NCBI RefSeq assembly: GCF_043290135.1
Contig: NC_134700.1
Coordinates: 238,957,588 to 239,021,587 of the forward strand
Reading direction: 5' to 3'
From: Rhipicephalus microplus
Lineage: Eukaryota > Arthropoda > Arachnida > Ixodida > Ixodidae
Length of the DNA stretch: 64,000 nucleotides
Of this stretch, positions 35,513 through 47,400 are shown piece by piece. The notes under the pieces were generated by a model, which saw nothing but the letters and a program-made list of their open reading frames with translations, did no database searches and had not been told where the DNA came from. How positions within the stretch are numbered: position 1 is the first letter of the stretch; every line of letters starts with the position of its first letter. The position numbers and the translations under genes are program-made.

Positions 35513-35753
35513 CCCCGCCGCGGTGGTCTAGTGGCTAAGGTACTCGGCTGCTGACCCGCAGGTCGCGGGATCGAATCCCGGCTGCGGCAGCTGCATTTCC
35601 GGTGGAGGCGGAAATGTTGTAGGCCCGTGTGCTCAGATTTGGGTGCACGTTAAAGAACCCCAGGTGGTCTGAATTTCCGGAGCCCTCCACTACGGCGTCT
35701 CTCATAATCATATGGTGGTTTGGGACGTTAAACCCCACATATCAATCAATTAT
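35513..35753 (+). repeat. Ruka-type tRNA-derived SINE with perfect 13-bp target duplication
   Basis: Full-length copy with A box (GTGGTCTAGTGGCTAAGGTA), B box (GGGATCGAATCCC) and TATCAATCA 3' end. GAACACGCCTGTG occurs at 35500-35512 and again at 35754-35766, directly flanking it. The perfect duplication indicates a recent LINE-machinery insertion. Confidence 0.95.
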
Positions 35754-35766
35754 GAACACGCCTGTG

Positions 35767-36420
35767 GCAAACGCGATGTTCAGTTGACAAAAAGACAGCG
35801 CGACCATCACGCTGACGTCGCTGCACTGTTCAAATGTTCACTTAGTGGCGGCACTGATGTGTTCGCTCGTGGCGTTTCTTTGATAACCACTGCAAATGTC
35901 CCACATGCAATTTCACGCCACACTCGTCATTGCAGCCGTTTTTATCAAGGCTGCTATCAAGCACTCCGTACTGTCTTCGTGCCATGACCATCGTAGTGTG
36001 AGCCCGTAGTGTGAGCCCAAGAAGCAACGTCGAGCGGCTCCACTGCTTTTATCCAACTGGCAATATCCGTGGCACGTGCTTTCGCGACGCCACTTCCGTC
36101 CTCGCTTCCGGGCACGCGCACAGCTCTCGCATTGCATCTGTGGTGCGTTTCAATAAAGCTTTTGATGACTATAGCACTTCTCTCGGCCGAACGATGAGAG
36201 CATACGGGTGCGTGTCCTGGCTACTTCCACTGCCAAATCCGGCTATAAACCACATTATCCGGCAGCGTCTATCCCAGTAACGCACAGCTCGGCCATGCGA
36301 GCGTCGTGCCAAACTTGAGCTTGGGTTCCCTATGGTACCTGATCGCCACGAAGAGCACCTGGGTTTGACTACTCGTGCCATTCTAATTTTCATTTTGCGC
36401 ATTAGCCGGGGAAACGTGGC
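35767..36420. other. GC-richer unclassified sequence, no gene supported
   Basis: Continuation of the 34801-35499 stretch. A 13-bp unit GTAGTGTGAGCCC is duplicated at about 35993-36018. No recognisable coding signal. Confidence 0.35.
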
Positions 36421-36499
36421 CGGAAGCCCATTTTTTTAACGTCTTCACTCCTTAATTACCAATGTATGTTCTCGTTGTTCCTGGGAAGACAGTCAGAGG

Positions 36500-36790
36500 A
36501 TCAACAAACTTTATCTTGGTTTGAAAGAACTAGAGAGTCATAACTGCAGGACGTGCCCACGCTGGGGCCGGAAGACCAAGGTTCTCCGCCAGTTCACAGG
36601 CCTTTTGGAGAGCCTTTAGTTGTACATGTAGATCACCGCTTTTGAGGGCTTCCTCCCAGTCCTCTAATTTATTAAAAGAGGCATTTGGTAACGCCGAACA
36701 TTGGCAGAGCTTCTGAGCTAACGAGCAATATTCTTCGTGACACTCATGGCAGTGTAGATCAATGTCCGGAGCAAATCGACACAACCTTCA
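36500..36790 (-). pseudogene. LINE ORF2 C-terminal tail and 3' end
   Basis: The minus-strand frame 36784-36530 holds CHECHEEYCSLAQKLCQC (a worn zinc-binding cluster), then LEDWEEALKSGDLHVQLKAL and QKACELAENLGLPAP, then a stop. The pattern W-E--L-S-D---Q---V--A---A---G is the recurrent end of non-LTR retrotransposon polyproteins in ticks. After the stop comes AAGATAAAGTTTGTTGATC, a typical LINE 3' end. Upstream parts are missing; family assignment is from pattern memory. Confidence 0.55.
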
Positions 36791-37629
36791 TCTCGATGGG
36801 AAATATCCCAATCGTAACATTTTCAGAGGGGAAGATTGAGGTCTAGTCAACTTTGGGTGTGAGAGTGGGAATTTGCGGTGCCCAAACGATTGTGCTGCAC
36901 TATTTCGTGATATCGGAGTAATAGGTTGGAGTTATGCTCCCAACCCAAATTGTCTAGAGTATCGGGATCATCGCGAAATGTCCGACTTCGCGTTTTGTCA
37001 TGAACTAGTTAATTTGGGTAGGGTTTGCTGGGATGTACTATCGTGAGCAATATGAGCTCGAGCACGCGAACGCGTGGAAAATAGCCTCAAAACCGAGATA
37101 GCATGATACGTAGATGGCACTAGAGAAAGACGAGGGGAAAGGAGAGGCGCTTTTTCGTTTACTGTCGGCACTCCCGTTTCACTCGCGTTGCTGCAAAACG
37201 GCTGCTGATTGCGGGGCATCAGCCGCGAGGAATGCTGACGCAAAAAAAAAGTTTGCATGAAAACAAAATACAAATAAGACAAGCATTTCAAAATCCCAGG
37301 CAGCATCCCCCAAACATACAAGCATGTCCTGTGCATAATAGCAGAGTACGTCACAGGCGATACCTTAGCTGCTACACACACTGATGGGTCAGTGCGTTAG
37401 GCTGGGCTAATGCCACCTAGATCATTTCAGGCCAACTCAGTGTTTCTGCGGTGGTCTCTGACGTTACTCCATTTAGATGAATGTGTTTCGCTGCACAGCC
37501 GTGCCTGTACGCTCGCCCTCGTCGCTCGACAGACATGAATTGCTAAGCCCGATGAATGTTTTCCTAGCGTGCTGGTGTGCTTGTCGGCGACTCAATAATA
37601 CCGTGCTTTTCTGTGTCCATCAATTGCAG
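36791..37629. other. No gene seen
   Basis: Includes a moderately GC-rich segment (37060-37230) without domain evidence, and the pyrimidine-rich lead-in to the candidate exon at 37630. Confidence 0.4.
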
Positions 37630-37828
37630 CGTGGATGTGTGATGCGCTCTGTGCACTGGATACTCGCAATCTGTACGTCTGCAAATCCGAATGGTTGGAT
37701 GACACTGCGTGGCGAATCGTCGTGGCAAAAAGACCGAAGTTGCGAGTGCTCTCGTTTACCGAAGAACAAAATGGGAGCGTGTCGTTCGTCAAGCTGACGT
37801 CGACAATAGTTTTCTTCGTGACCCAGAG
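37630..37828 (+). CDS. Candidate coding exon of an unknown gene
   Basis: A pyrimidine-rich tract and TCAATTGCAG precede it, and AG|GTACGTG follows it, so both ends look like splice sites. The 199-bp interior is open in one frame and reads WMCDALCALDTRNLYVCKSE, then WLDDTAWRIVVAKRPKLRVL, then SFTEEQNGSVSFVKL. The amino-acid mix (Trp, Cys, acidic/basic alternation) is more protein-like than nearby frames. No family recognised and no partner exon found on this strand. The phases would be 1 at the start and 2 at the end. An AATAAA follows at about 37903, so it may instead run on as a last exon. Confidence 0.35.
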
Positions 37829-38712
37829 GTACGTGTGTCCATACTACTTATTTCTAAGTCATTCTATTAGCACCATCTCCACCGTGTTCTGTTCTTGCTC
37901 TAAAATAAAGGTATCGTGTGTGCTTCTGACTTGTTAGCGTAAGCCCTGGCATTGAAATAATAAACGGGCGTGGCAGTACGTTTTCAGGACAGGCATTTTT
38001 GCTTCAGGGTTGGTAAGCAGTTTGCTGTTGGCAGTTAGAGAAGTGGGTTCTTGTATTACCCCTGTTTACTTGGTTGAGAAAAATGTAATGAATACTGTTG
38101 CATTGCTTAGCGCATCGGTTTTGTGCATAATATTTTCTTGCCGCTGTTTCAACTACTTTATAGCGGTGTTATAATTATCCGCTAGGCTTGCCAGCACCTT
38201 AGTCCTATATGTTTTCTTGAAATTCAGATGTGTGCAGACGCTTACGGTAAAGCACTTTGTTAAATGATTTTCAGGTGTGTGAGCTGTACTTCAAGCTAGA
38301 ACGTTTAAAAACGAAACCAAATATAGTAATCCAAGAACCGGCAACGCAGTCTACGGGGAGGATGGGGGGCGACATGGTTTAGTAAATTTTATGTGCAACT
38401 ACGCTATAGTGCGAAAGGGGCCAGAGCAAAGGGGAAACGCCACTCATTGTGTCGGTCAAAAGAGATTTTTATGAAACGAAAGATTTCGTTTGCTTTTCAT
38501 GTGGTGCTGAATAACATACTTGTGACAGCAGCACAGACTGTCTACAAAAACTGTCTATGAAGACATATATTTGAAGGAGTGTAAATAAGACGGCAGAAAC
38601 TTTGCAAACTGGTAAGACCAGTTTCTATGCATGTTTTAGATAGTGTGTCAGTGCTTTTGTGTGTAAAAAATATAGAATGAACAAAATTTACCTAAATTAC
38701 TTAGTCACTTTT
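37829..38712. other. No gene seen
   Basis: AT-rich, short frames. Confidence 0.5.
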
Positions 38713-38950
38713 GCACCGCTGTGATGGTCTTGTGGCTACGGTACTCGGCTGCTGACCCGCACGTCACGGGATCGAATCCCGGATGCGGCAGCTGCAGTTG
38801 CGATGGAGGCGGAAATTTTGTAAGCCCGTGTGCTCAGAATTGGGTGTGCGTAAAGAACCTAAGGTGGTCAAAATTTCCGGAGCTCTCCACTACGGCGTTT
38901 ATCATCACTACATGGTGCTTTTGGGACGGTGAACCCCACATATCAATCAA
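38713..38950 (+). repeat. Ruka-type SINE, diverged full-length copy
   Basis: ACCGCTGTGATGGTCTTGTGGCTACGG (A-box region), GGGATCGAATCCCGG (B box) and CACATATCAATCA (3' end) are all present with many substitutions. TTAGTCACTTTT before and TTAGTCTCTTTG after (about 38960) are a likely worn target duplication. Confidence 0.9.
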
Positions 38951-39519
38951 ATAAATCTATTTAGTCTCTTTGTGGGTTCAACGATTTTGCTCCTATAGAT
39001 CGACCACACGTTCGATGGCGCACAATCCTTGACTTTTGCGTGAAAGAAATGACTCAGCAATAAATCTCTAAAAGATTTCAAGCGGGACAAACCAGCACCT
39101 TTTTTTGACTCAAAAGGCAGAATAAAGATGTTAAGCATGTAAAGTTCGTCGCAATCGCTTTATCTTTTAAAAAAGACAATGGTGGCAAGGAATTCACAGC
39201 CTCCCGTACGCGCGCTCGCTCCAGCATGACAAGTGACGTCCCGGCGACAGTGAGCAGGCCTGAGAATATTTTTCTAGGTGACATTCGCTGAGTGCGTTGA
39301 AGTGCATTCATATCAATGCTAGCGGTCACTGACAAGCTTCCACTTTGCAGCAGCCATATCGTGGCGAGAGCGCGAACAGCTAGTGGAACCGCAGAACCAT
39401 TTCCACTTTGTTTCCGACAGTGGGCACTGCGAACCAGCCGAAGTTCGAGGCTATTCGACACGTGCTCGCGTTTTCGAACTGATTGCTCACGATAGTACAA
39501 TGGTTCCCATGTGCTCTGG

Positions 39520-39745
39520 GAACCGCGTGATAGTGTGAAAGCATCAGGCGGTCTTTTCAAGATGAGACCAGATAGAAAGGGCAGGATGGCTGATCTGGAG
39601 TCAATGTAGATGTGAGGCCTTGAGAGGTCGTTCATAGCTAGCGCGATGGTAGCTTCTTTGGTTGCTGCAACAATGACATGTTTAACTGAAGCTCCATTAA
39701 GGATCATCTCATGTGGATGAGCTACGACAGCTACAAATTAATCTC
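39520..39745 (-). pseudogene. LINE RNase H domain fragment
   Basis: The minus-strand frame reads FVAVVAHPHEMILNGASVKHV, EATIALAMNDLSRPHIYIDS and RSAILPFLSGLI. The E--AIA-AL and I--DSRSAI blocks are the RNase H signature of tick ORF2-type LINEs (I/Tad-like). A TAA lies just upstream of FVAVV, and the conserved first catalytic Asp region is not recovered, so it is a relic. The frame continues to 39078 without similarity. Confidence 0.6.
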
Positions 39746-40086
39746 TCCGCCCATATTACGCAGTATCTACGTAAGTAGTTGTGTCAAGGCTTTTGTGCGG
39801 AGTCTATGAGGGAGTGGGCTCGTGCCTTACGCCTAGCCAAATTATATTGCAAAGGCAAATTCTTTGGGAAAAAGCTAACCTGAAAAGTCTCTCTGACGGT
39901 GTGGGTGAGCATGGTAGAATTTTCGTCGATGGCCAAGGGTGCCCGTCACGTGGACTCTGACATGTTTCTGCCTGCCTTCTAAGACGAGAGCCGTACTGTT
40001 TGCGACGTTCTGTGTCGTATTTGTCTAAGCAATTTACCCCCCCCCCCCTCAACATCTCGTATTCGTCTAAACATCAACCCCTTAAC

Positions 40087-40149
40087 TTGGTTTACCCCAA
40101 GTTAAAGGGGCGATGATGAGAGCACCAAGACGTAAGCGGATAGATAGAC

Positions 40150-40204
<55 letters not shown>
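40087..40204 (+). repeat. Dispersed repeat with (GATA)n tail, second copy
   Basis: GGTTTACCCCAAGTTAAAGG, then CGATGATGAGAGCACCAAGACGTAAGCGG, then about 65 bp of GATA repeats. The leader matches 12086-12150. After the tail, AATGCTTTCAGTGCTGTGG followed by CAATAAA may be part of the same unit. Confidence 0.85.
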
Positions 40205-41364
40205 AATGCTTTCAGTGCTGTGGTTCACCAATAAATTCTTGTAATTTAATAACTTGCAAACGTGGGTTCGGCGTCCAGAGCCTGACGCGATGACAGCAAA
40301 ACCTAATTGACGCTTTTTGAGGCATTCAAGAACTTTTCAGTGGTCCTCCTCTCTTTCCGTTGCCCTAATGGAAACTTAGCACCAAGACAACAACAAAAGT
40401 ACTCACGCTTCATTCCTATTCCAAACGTTTTGACCTGCAATAAAAAAAAAAACGCGGACGTCAATGCAATTATTTTGTTAACGCCCACCAACGTACGAAG
40501 TGAGAACGACTTTCTTCGTTGAATTATAATGCTAAATAACGGTGATTTACGCTTAAATTAGGTAACGTCCTTCACTTTACCACTAAGAAAGAATGTTTTC
40601 ACTCTTGTAGAGTAATTCATCTCATGTGAATTCTAACGTTCCATTTTTCAGCTTGTTCTCAGGCGACAACACTATGCTACAAGATCCCTGAGTACTACAG
40701 GATACAAGAGGATGTCCAGTGAGCAAATATATATTTTCTGTTTGGCTGTCCTTCATTGTTCACGTAAACAAGCAGAAAAAAAACAAGAGAGCTTCTTTGT
40801 TAAAAAGTCTGCTGTTTGTCGTTCTGTACACCCCGAAGGGTGGTAACATGTTTAATACTCTAGAATAGCTAACCAACCAGGCTCGAACACTCTACTGCTA
40901 GATGAACCGTTCCTGGGCATCTATCTTTCTGCTCCCGTCTTCTATGTCCACTAAAGATGTCTCTCTTATCCTATTGCGCCCCAAAAATGTTATTTTCAAT
41001 GTTTTCTCGTGAATCAATGCCAGATTATACTGGTGAAAAAAAGAAGACAGTGCATGAAATTTTGCGGCACTCAACTCAAGGGCTTTCGTTAAGGCATGAA
41101 GAAGGAAAGTGGTTTTTAACGGTGGTTTTATGTTTCGCAATATCTAGGGCCTGAGGACCCAACCATGAAATGTCTGACATATCAGCGCTAGAACGAGCAA
41201 CTCTGCATATTCCGGTCGCAGCATGGAAACTTGTGTATACGCAAAATTACTCCAACGAGTGATTAAAGGAAGAGAGTTTCAAGGGCATGTTTCACTTTGT
41301 TTGATTGACACAACCTAATGAAATCAAGGGATGGTGATTGAGGTTTAAACAAGTGAAACCTCAC
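40205..41364. other. No gene seen; expected region for cytoplasmic exons of the Sidestep-like gene
   Basis: The membrane exon at 41365 ends at a good donor, so at least one more coding exon should lie at lower coordinates. I could not identify it here by frame and splice pattern. Confidence 0.35.
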
Positions 41365-41490
41365 CTCGATTGAAGAGGATCTTCCGCCTGAACTTCCCCA
41401 GCGTGAGTGCGATAAATACAATCAGAAAGGCAGCCACGGCGCTCAACGCAGCTGCCCACAGCGTCGTAGATCCTAGGGACCACTCTGCGT
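41365..41490 (-). CDS. Sidestep-like gene, transmembrane exon
   Basis: It encodes [10 protein letters not shown], then the hydrophobic span [20 protein letters not shown], then the basic stop-transfer stretch [11 protein letters not shown]. Donor G|GTGAGG. The acceptor is a tandem CAGCAG: splicing at the first AG starts the exon at 41493 and adds one codon. Confidence 0.82.
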
Positions 41491-44400
41491 CTGCTGCGTT
41501 CAAAGTGAGTAACACAGGTTCGAGAGGGTCGACAGGAAAGATACCACTCAGTCAATCAGTTTGTTGTTCATAACAAAATAAAGCACATTGTACAATATTC
41601 CTAACTACAGAACTGCACATTAGTTGTGGAAGGGGTTCATATGACAGATATTGCTTGTACTTATATGACCTATGTCCTTGTAAGAGGATCTTATAGACCA
41701 GTGTACTTAGAAAAACGTGATAACGTTGTATAGCACGTAAACGTCAACCTTGAAAAAGGAAGGCAAAGCCAGAATGTTAGGCAATGAGTAAAAGGAAACT
41801 AGGTGTTTGTGAAGGAATATAAATAGGTATATATATTAACTAGACTGCATTTCTTGTGCTATTCTACGCCTCGGCACGGCAAATAGGGAATTCAGGAAAG
41901 ATACGGGAAGTACTGGTGGAGCGAGTTGAAAACACAGATAGGTGATGTTGTCTTAGGAAGTGCACTGAACAGATCGGCTGCAGTATCTTATCTACAAAGA
42001 AAAATGTTCCGTAAGTTGTGCGTGCACGTGAAATCGTTAACAACGTTGTAATGAAAGTCTTGCTGGATATTCCGTTACGTGTTGATGAAAATGAACTTAC
42101 TGGCTGCATTTAGTATTTCTTGGAAATCAGTACTTTCACCATCGGTAATGTCAGATATTGTTAGATTGCTGGTTCGGCGTGGGGGTGCTCAAGAAAAGTC
42201 CTGTGATTTTTTTTGTTTTTATTTGATGCACTACGCATTTCAAACAGGCCAGGTCGGCGGGCATTTGCTGTCTATCAAAATTAATGACTACGTTTGTTTT
42301 GTTTTGTTTTAATTTGAACTTGCGGCCAGTTTTATGATGTCTACTATAAGGCAGACTATGGGAGCTTGTTGAACGTTGTAAGCACATTTAAGAATTGCTG
42401 AATATTGGCTTCGATACATTTTGTTGGACGAAAAAAAAAAGACAACAGAAGGTGACATAAATGCTACGTGGTGCGTACTTTTTAATATAATAATATCTTT
42501 CACGTCGGCCGTTTATTTCTTTTGCTTTGTCGTATATATATATTAAAAATTTTTATGTAAAAGTTAGTTAATGACCACACACGATACTGTGCTTACCTTT
42601 GCTGACCAGTCCCCTGCCCAGTGGCAGCGTGAACACGGTCAGATGAACGGGCTCGCTGCGGCCATTGGCGTTGATGCCATACAGCGCCATCTGGTAGCGT
42701 GTGGCTGGCCTAAGTGAGTGAACTCTGAAACTTGGCTGGCCGGACGTGAAGTTTGTCACGATGGGCGTATTCTGCCCATCCTGCAGCTCCAACAGGAAAG
42801 TCTGCTGCTGTCCCACACCACTGCGCTGGCACACGACGTGTACGCCTTCTGACGTCACTTCCTCTACGCTGCAGTTATAAGGCGTCACTGGAGGGCCTAT
42901 AAGAAGAAGTGATCATAGTAGTTTTTTTTAGTAAACACATAAAGTACCTGCGTATCGATGCACTCCCTCGTTGAAACATCTGAAATGAATTTATTGATGT
43001 TTCGAAGTTCATTCTCGACGGGTCTCGGGTGTTTTTGTTTACATTTTCTTTTTGCTTTCTGTTGATGATTATTTCGGCACATATTCTTCGCAAAACAATG
43101 AAAAATAGATATTATTGCGAAACTGCTCCAGCCCACGCAGTTTACGTGGTTGAATTGAAAGTAAATATGTGACCCTGATGAAAGCATAATAGTTTCGCAG
43201 AACGAACATACCTACTTTGACTCTTTGACATCGTGATCGCTATTACTACGGCGACAAAAACATTTCAACGGCATTCATGACTGTATGCGAATGAAATCTG
43301 TAAACTTTTTAAAAGCTGCCACATTTATTGTGATAACCGTAATTCAACAAATCGCTCCTCAGTAGTACAAAATTTATTATATAGTGTGCTCATGCCGTGT
43401 GATTATCATAAAACACAACTCTTGTTCTTATGCTCACGATAGACGTATGGCGTCTATGTTCTTGCTCGATTTTATCATTACTTGTTGTTGCCTTTTACCC
43501 TTATCGCAATCTGTAGCGAATTATTTTACTCGGGCGAATTTTGCAAAGGCTGTGCTCGACTAGCAAACTACTAACTATGACTAAGTAGCTTTAAGTTGGG
43601 TATCGTTCAGAAAAGCTTTCATGCTAAAGTATACTGTGAACTCAAAGAAGTGGTTCGAGTGCATTAAATGAGCTCATGACTGTGGCCGTTTACGATTACA
43701 GAGACGAACGAATGCTTACGGATTGAGATTGAAAGCGTCCATCACAAGGCCATCTCTGTCCTAACCTCTAGATTTATGAAGGTCGTAAAAGAAACAAACC
43801 TCATCGGGGCAGCAGCATGCATAGATATTCCAGACACACTCGTAATATGCCTAAAGGAAGCAAGTCTGAGATCCGTGTGATGCAGGTCGTGGTGATACCA
43901 AGACTCGCGATCCGAAGAAAGGAGTTGCACCAAAGCGTCTAAAAACTGGGCTGATGACATGCTGCTACATTCCTTGCTTCTTTGCAGTGGATGTTATACT
44001 ATTTTCTGCGTAAGCAAACTAGTTGAACTTGGCCGCCGTGGATGGCATATCACTCCGAAAAAAGCATGACAGCCATAGATCTATTGATAGATCATACATT
44101 TAAACATCGATTGGCAATCCCTCCTTAGACACCTTTGGCAATGCCTAATTTTGTGCAGGTTATTCTACGCATCTAAACTACGCATCGAATAAGCGTAAAT
44201 CTGTGCAGGCTGACGTTGTGTTGGTACCTATGATAAAGACGAATGACTGCACATTTACTTCATTCTTTTAGCCAGCTCAGTCGCTTATTATTTCCAAATA
44301 ACAATGTACATTTTTATGTTTGTATCTTTTGCAACGTGCGTCAATGAGACAATCGAATAACGATTGTTATTGTCGCACAGGCTGCTCTGTTGAAGGCCTT

Positions 44401-47400
44401 CTGGCCCAGCTATTACTTTTTTTTTCAGCCTCTGTGCCATATTCCGCCTCTTCGAGCTTACGAATTCGCACAAATACTCTTACTTCTACAACTTTTTATG
44501 GCCTTTTTTTCTTCATGGTGTTTTGTTACTGGAGACACTTGAACCTGGCCTCTACTTGAAGAAACACTTTAGCACTGTTCGATGAGTCGATCGTAAAGAA
44601 AGGCCGGTGCTGCGGCAGCTGCGAGGTTAGCGAGGAAGGTGTGTAAAAAAAAGTCACCCGGCGGACCACCTGCAAGGAGGGTTAAGAACAGGAGAGATCG
44701 TAAAAGTGCTTCAGCCTCTAGCCATTCCAAGCCAGGCGTTGCGTGTTCGATCCCTGGGTTCTCCGAAAAAACAGTGACGCTGAAAATGTGCGCGTTAGTG
44801 ATATTTCGTTCGTTGTTTTTAAGTTTGAGAAAAGCAAAGTAAAAAAAGAAAGGTTGGAGGCGAGTAGTGCCAAGCTAATCGGAAAAGTGTTTTTTCTGTC
44901 ACCACCGTGGTCAATTTTTTTTAGAATCTAAAATTCCTGTTTTACTCCAAACGTTTTTCTACGCCTGGTTTCGCTATTCTAATAGCATTTTATTTCTGTA
45001 CAACTTGAAACTACTATTTAGGATTATTGTGTACGGAGCCCATGTTATTGTTTACCAATGTAGCGTTCTTGCAATGCATTTGCTGAAACGGAAAAGCGTA
45101 AAGAAGCATACTGTCATTCCGATAAAGTTAAGTTTTTCTCCTGTGGCGACGTGGCACGAACTAGGAGCAGTATTTAACATATCTGATGTTATCACCGAGT
45201 TATAAAACATGACTTTTTTTTTGTACATACCTCCATGATACTGCTCGTATGGCTAAAAAAAACTAAAAGGCCAGGGAACTAAACATGGTATAAACATGGT
45301 ATGTTAAGTAGCGGGATTCTTTTTTTGCGCCTTGTTCTTCAGTGAATCAGGTTGAGCTTACTTTTAGGTAGACATGTCTCGCGGATATCTGTAAACACAT
45401 GTTCAAAAGAAGTCAGCAATTATTCCCTTATATTCTTGCGGTTGAGACGTTTCAACTTCCGTATGTTTCGAAACACACTTCCTCTAAATTGGCTGATAAT
45501 ATCAAATGCGTAGGCAGGCTACTTACGTTTATGCCAATTCAGTTACTAATTTTATCGAACGTGACTCGACGAGCTGCTCTCGGCAATGTGCGTTCGATTT
45601 AGGTTTCTTCGAATGAGCTCGTTATGATTGACGGAAATAGTGATACATTGGGGAGTATTTATAAAAACAGTAATTAAGAGACTTTCTCGGCCAAACGAAG
45701 TGCTCTAAAGTCGTCAACGACCGCTTAGCAAATAAATGCAGATCATAGGTGAAAGGAGCACCGCTCACCGACGGGGTGTATCTGGAAGATGCAAGTCTCG
45801 AGGCTGTCGCCGACGGCGTTTCGAGCGCGACAGTAGAGCGTTCCGTAGTCGGCGTCCGAACGCGGCGTGTAGCGCAGCACCGAGCGCAGCGGGGCGCCCG
45901 GTGGCGTCGAGAAGCTGGCGTTCGGCGACAGCGGAGCGGTGCGATGCGCCTGGTGGAATGTCCAGGAGAAGGTGACGTTGTTCGGATCCGCCTCCACGTC
46001 GCATTCCACCTCCACCGTGTCGTGCTTCGCCACCGAGAGCGAGTGCTGCCGGTGGCCCGACTGGCACACCGGCGAGTCTGCAACCATAACGACCACGTGA
46101 GACGGGAAGAAGAGTTAGGGATAGCTCGAAAAGTACAGATACAGTGTAGTACAGGCATGGGCAAGCAAAATGAGCGCAGAAGCTTGCGCTACGTCGTAAT
46201 GCTGGGTCGCAGCAGAACTGGTGGACACCTAGGGGTGTCCTGGCACGGCTATTTCTTTTAGCAAGTTTTCCAAGAGTTGACGCTAATCCACACACGGCTG
46301 CACTTTGCGCTTTCGTGGCCTCTCTCGTAAACTGAGTTCTGGCCGTTAGCTTATAAAATAGTATCAATTAGCTACCACATAACCACAACACTTCGACACG
46401 ATTACAGTTATTTAATTAGCTTGACTCAAAATATAATCATAATTAGCTCAATAAGGTTCTTTAAATGTATGGGATTAGTCTTTATTAACTCGCTTTCTAA
46501 GCCCTGCCTGGGCTTAAATAATAGATAGTTGCCGCGGGTATCGACTTAGTGTTAACTCGCAATAATTCGTTTCATTTAGGTTTGGGCCAGCAAGCTTTGA
46601 CGTTACTAGCCTCAAAAAGAAGCCACTATAGCCTAATTAGAAGTAATTGTGCTTTTTCTCAAGTGGCCCATATATATTTAGGTTATTTGGTGTTACCATG
46701 CCAAACCAAGCTTAACATGGCTTGGATACAATTCACTTGCTTCAACTATGCTTATTTCAGCTTCTTTGGGTTGACGTGCCAAAAGCAAGCTGGAAATAAT
46801 CGCACTTTTAACACGATAAGCTTGAAGGACCCATCTTAAAGAAATTTTTATTCCCCCTTGGTCAATTGTGGGAAAACATAAGCGTTGTACATCAGTAAAA
46901 AATGAAAAAGCTGCAAATAAATTTAAAAAAAATCTTCAGTTTAGTGGGAATTGAATACAGTCTTTTTGAATGATGAGCAGGTGCTCTGCTGCATTTCCTC
47001 GTCTCTGCCCGAAATCACTTCGAAAAATAAAACGCTATACGAAAGTTATTAGCGCGAACAGCCTATTTACTCATGTATATTGCCTGGCAGAAGTTAAGAA
47101 TCACGCCTAACATCAAAACGTATACATTGCACGGCGAGTGTTTCGTTTAAAGTTCAAATAAAAAAGTGAACTAGCGCGTTATGAATCACTATTATCATCA
47201 ACTGCATCAACAAAGTGTGCTGCTGCGCGAGTGAGAGTGTTGTATTATAGACTCGCGTTCGGTGATTCACCAACCCGCAAAGGCAGGAACTACGCTGTGG
47301 TGTGCACTTGGCAACTCCATTCACAGCAGATATTCTGGTATAGTTGGAAGCGCCCATTGTTACGCAAAAAGAAAGGAACTTCCTTGCACGACATGGTGTC

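Noticed and set aside
39804..40055. Minus frame rich in Arg/Pro as a LINE or receptor-tail exon
   Set aside because: No motif or splice signal could be matched. It lies upstream of a LINE RNase H relic, but the link is guesswork.
45749..46261. Long plus-strand and alternate-frame minus ORFs
   Set aside because: They are shadows of the GC-rich Ig exon 45769-46077, whose own frame has Ig motifs and matching splice phases.
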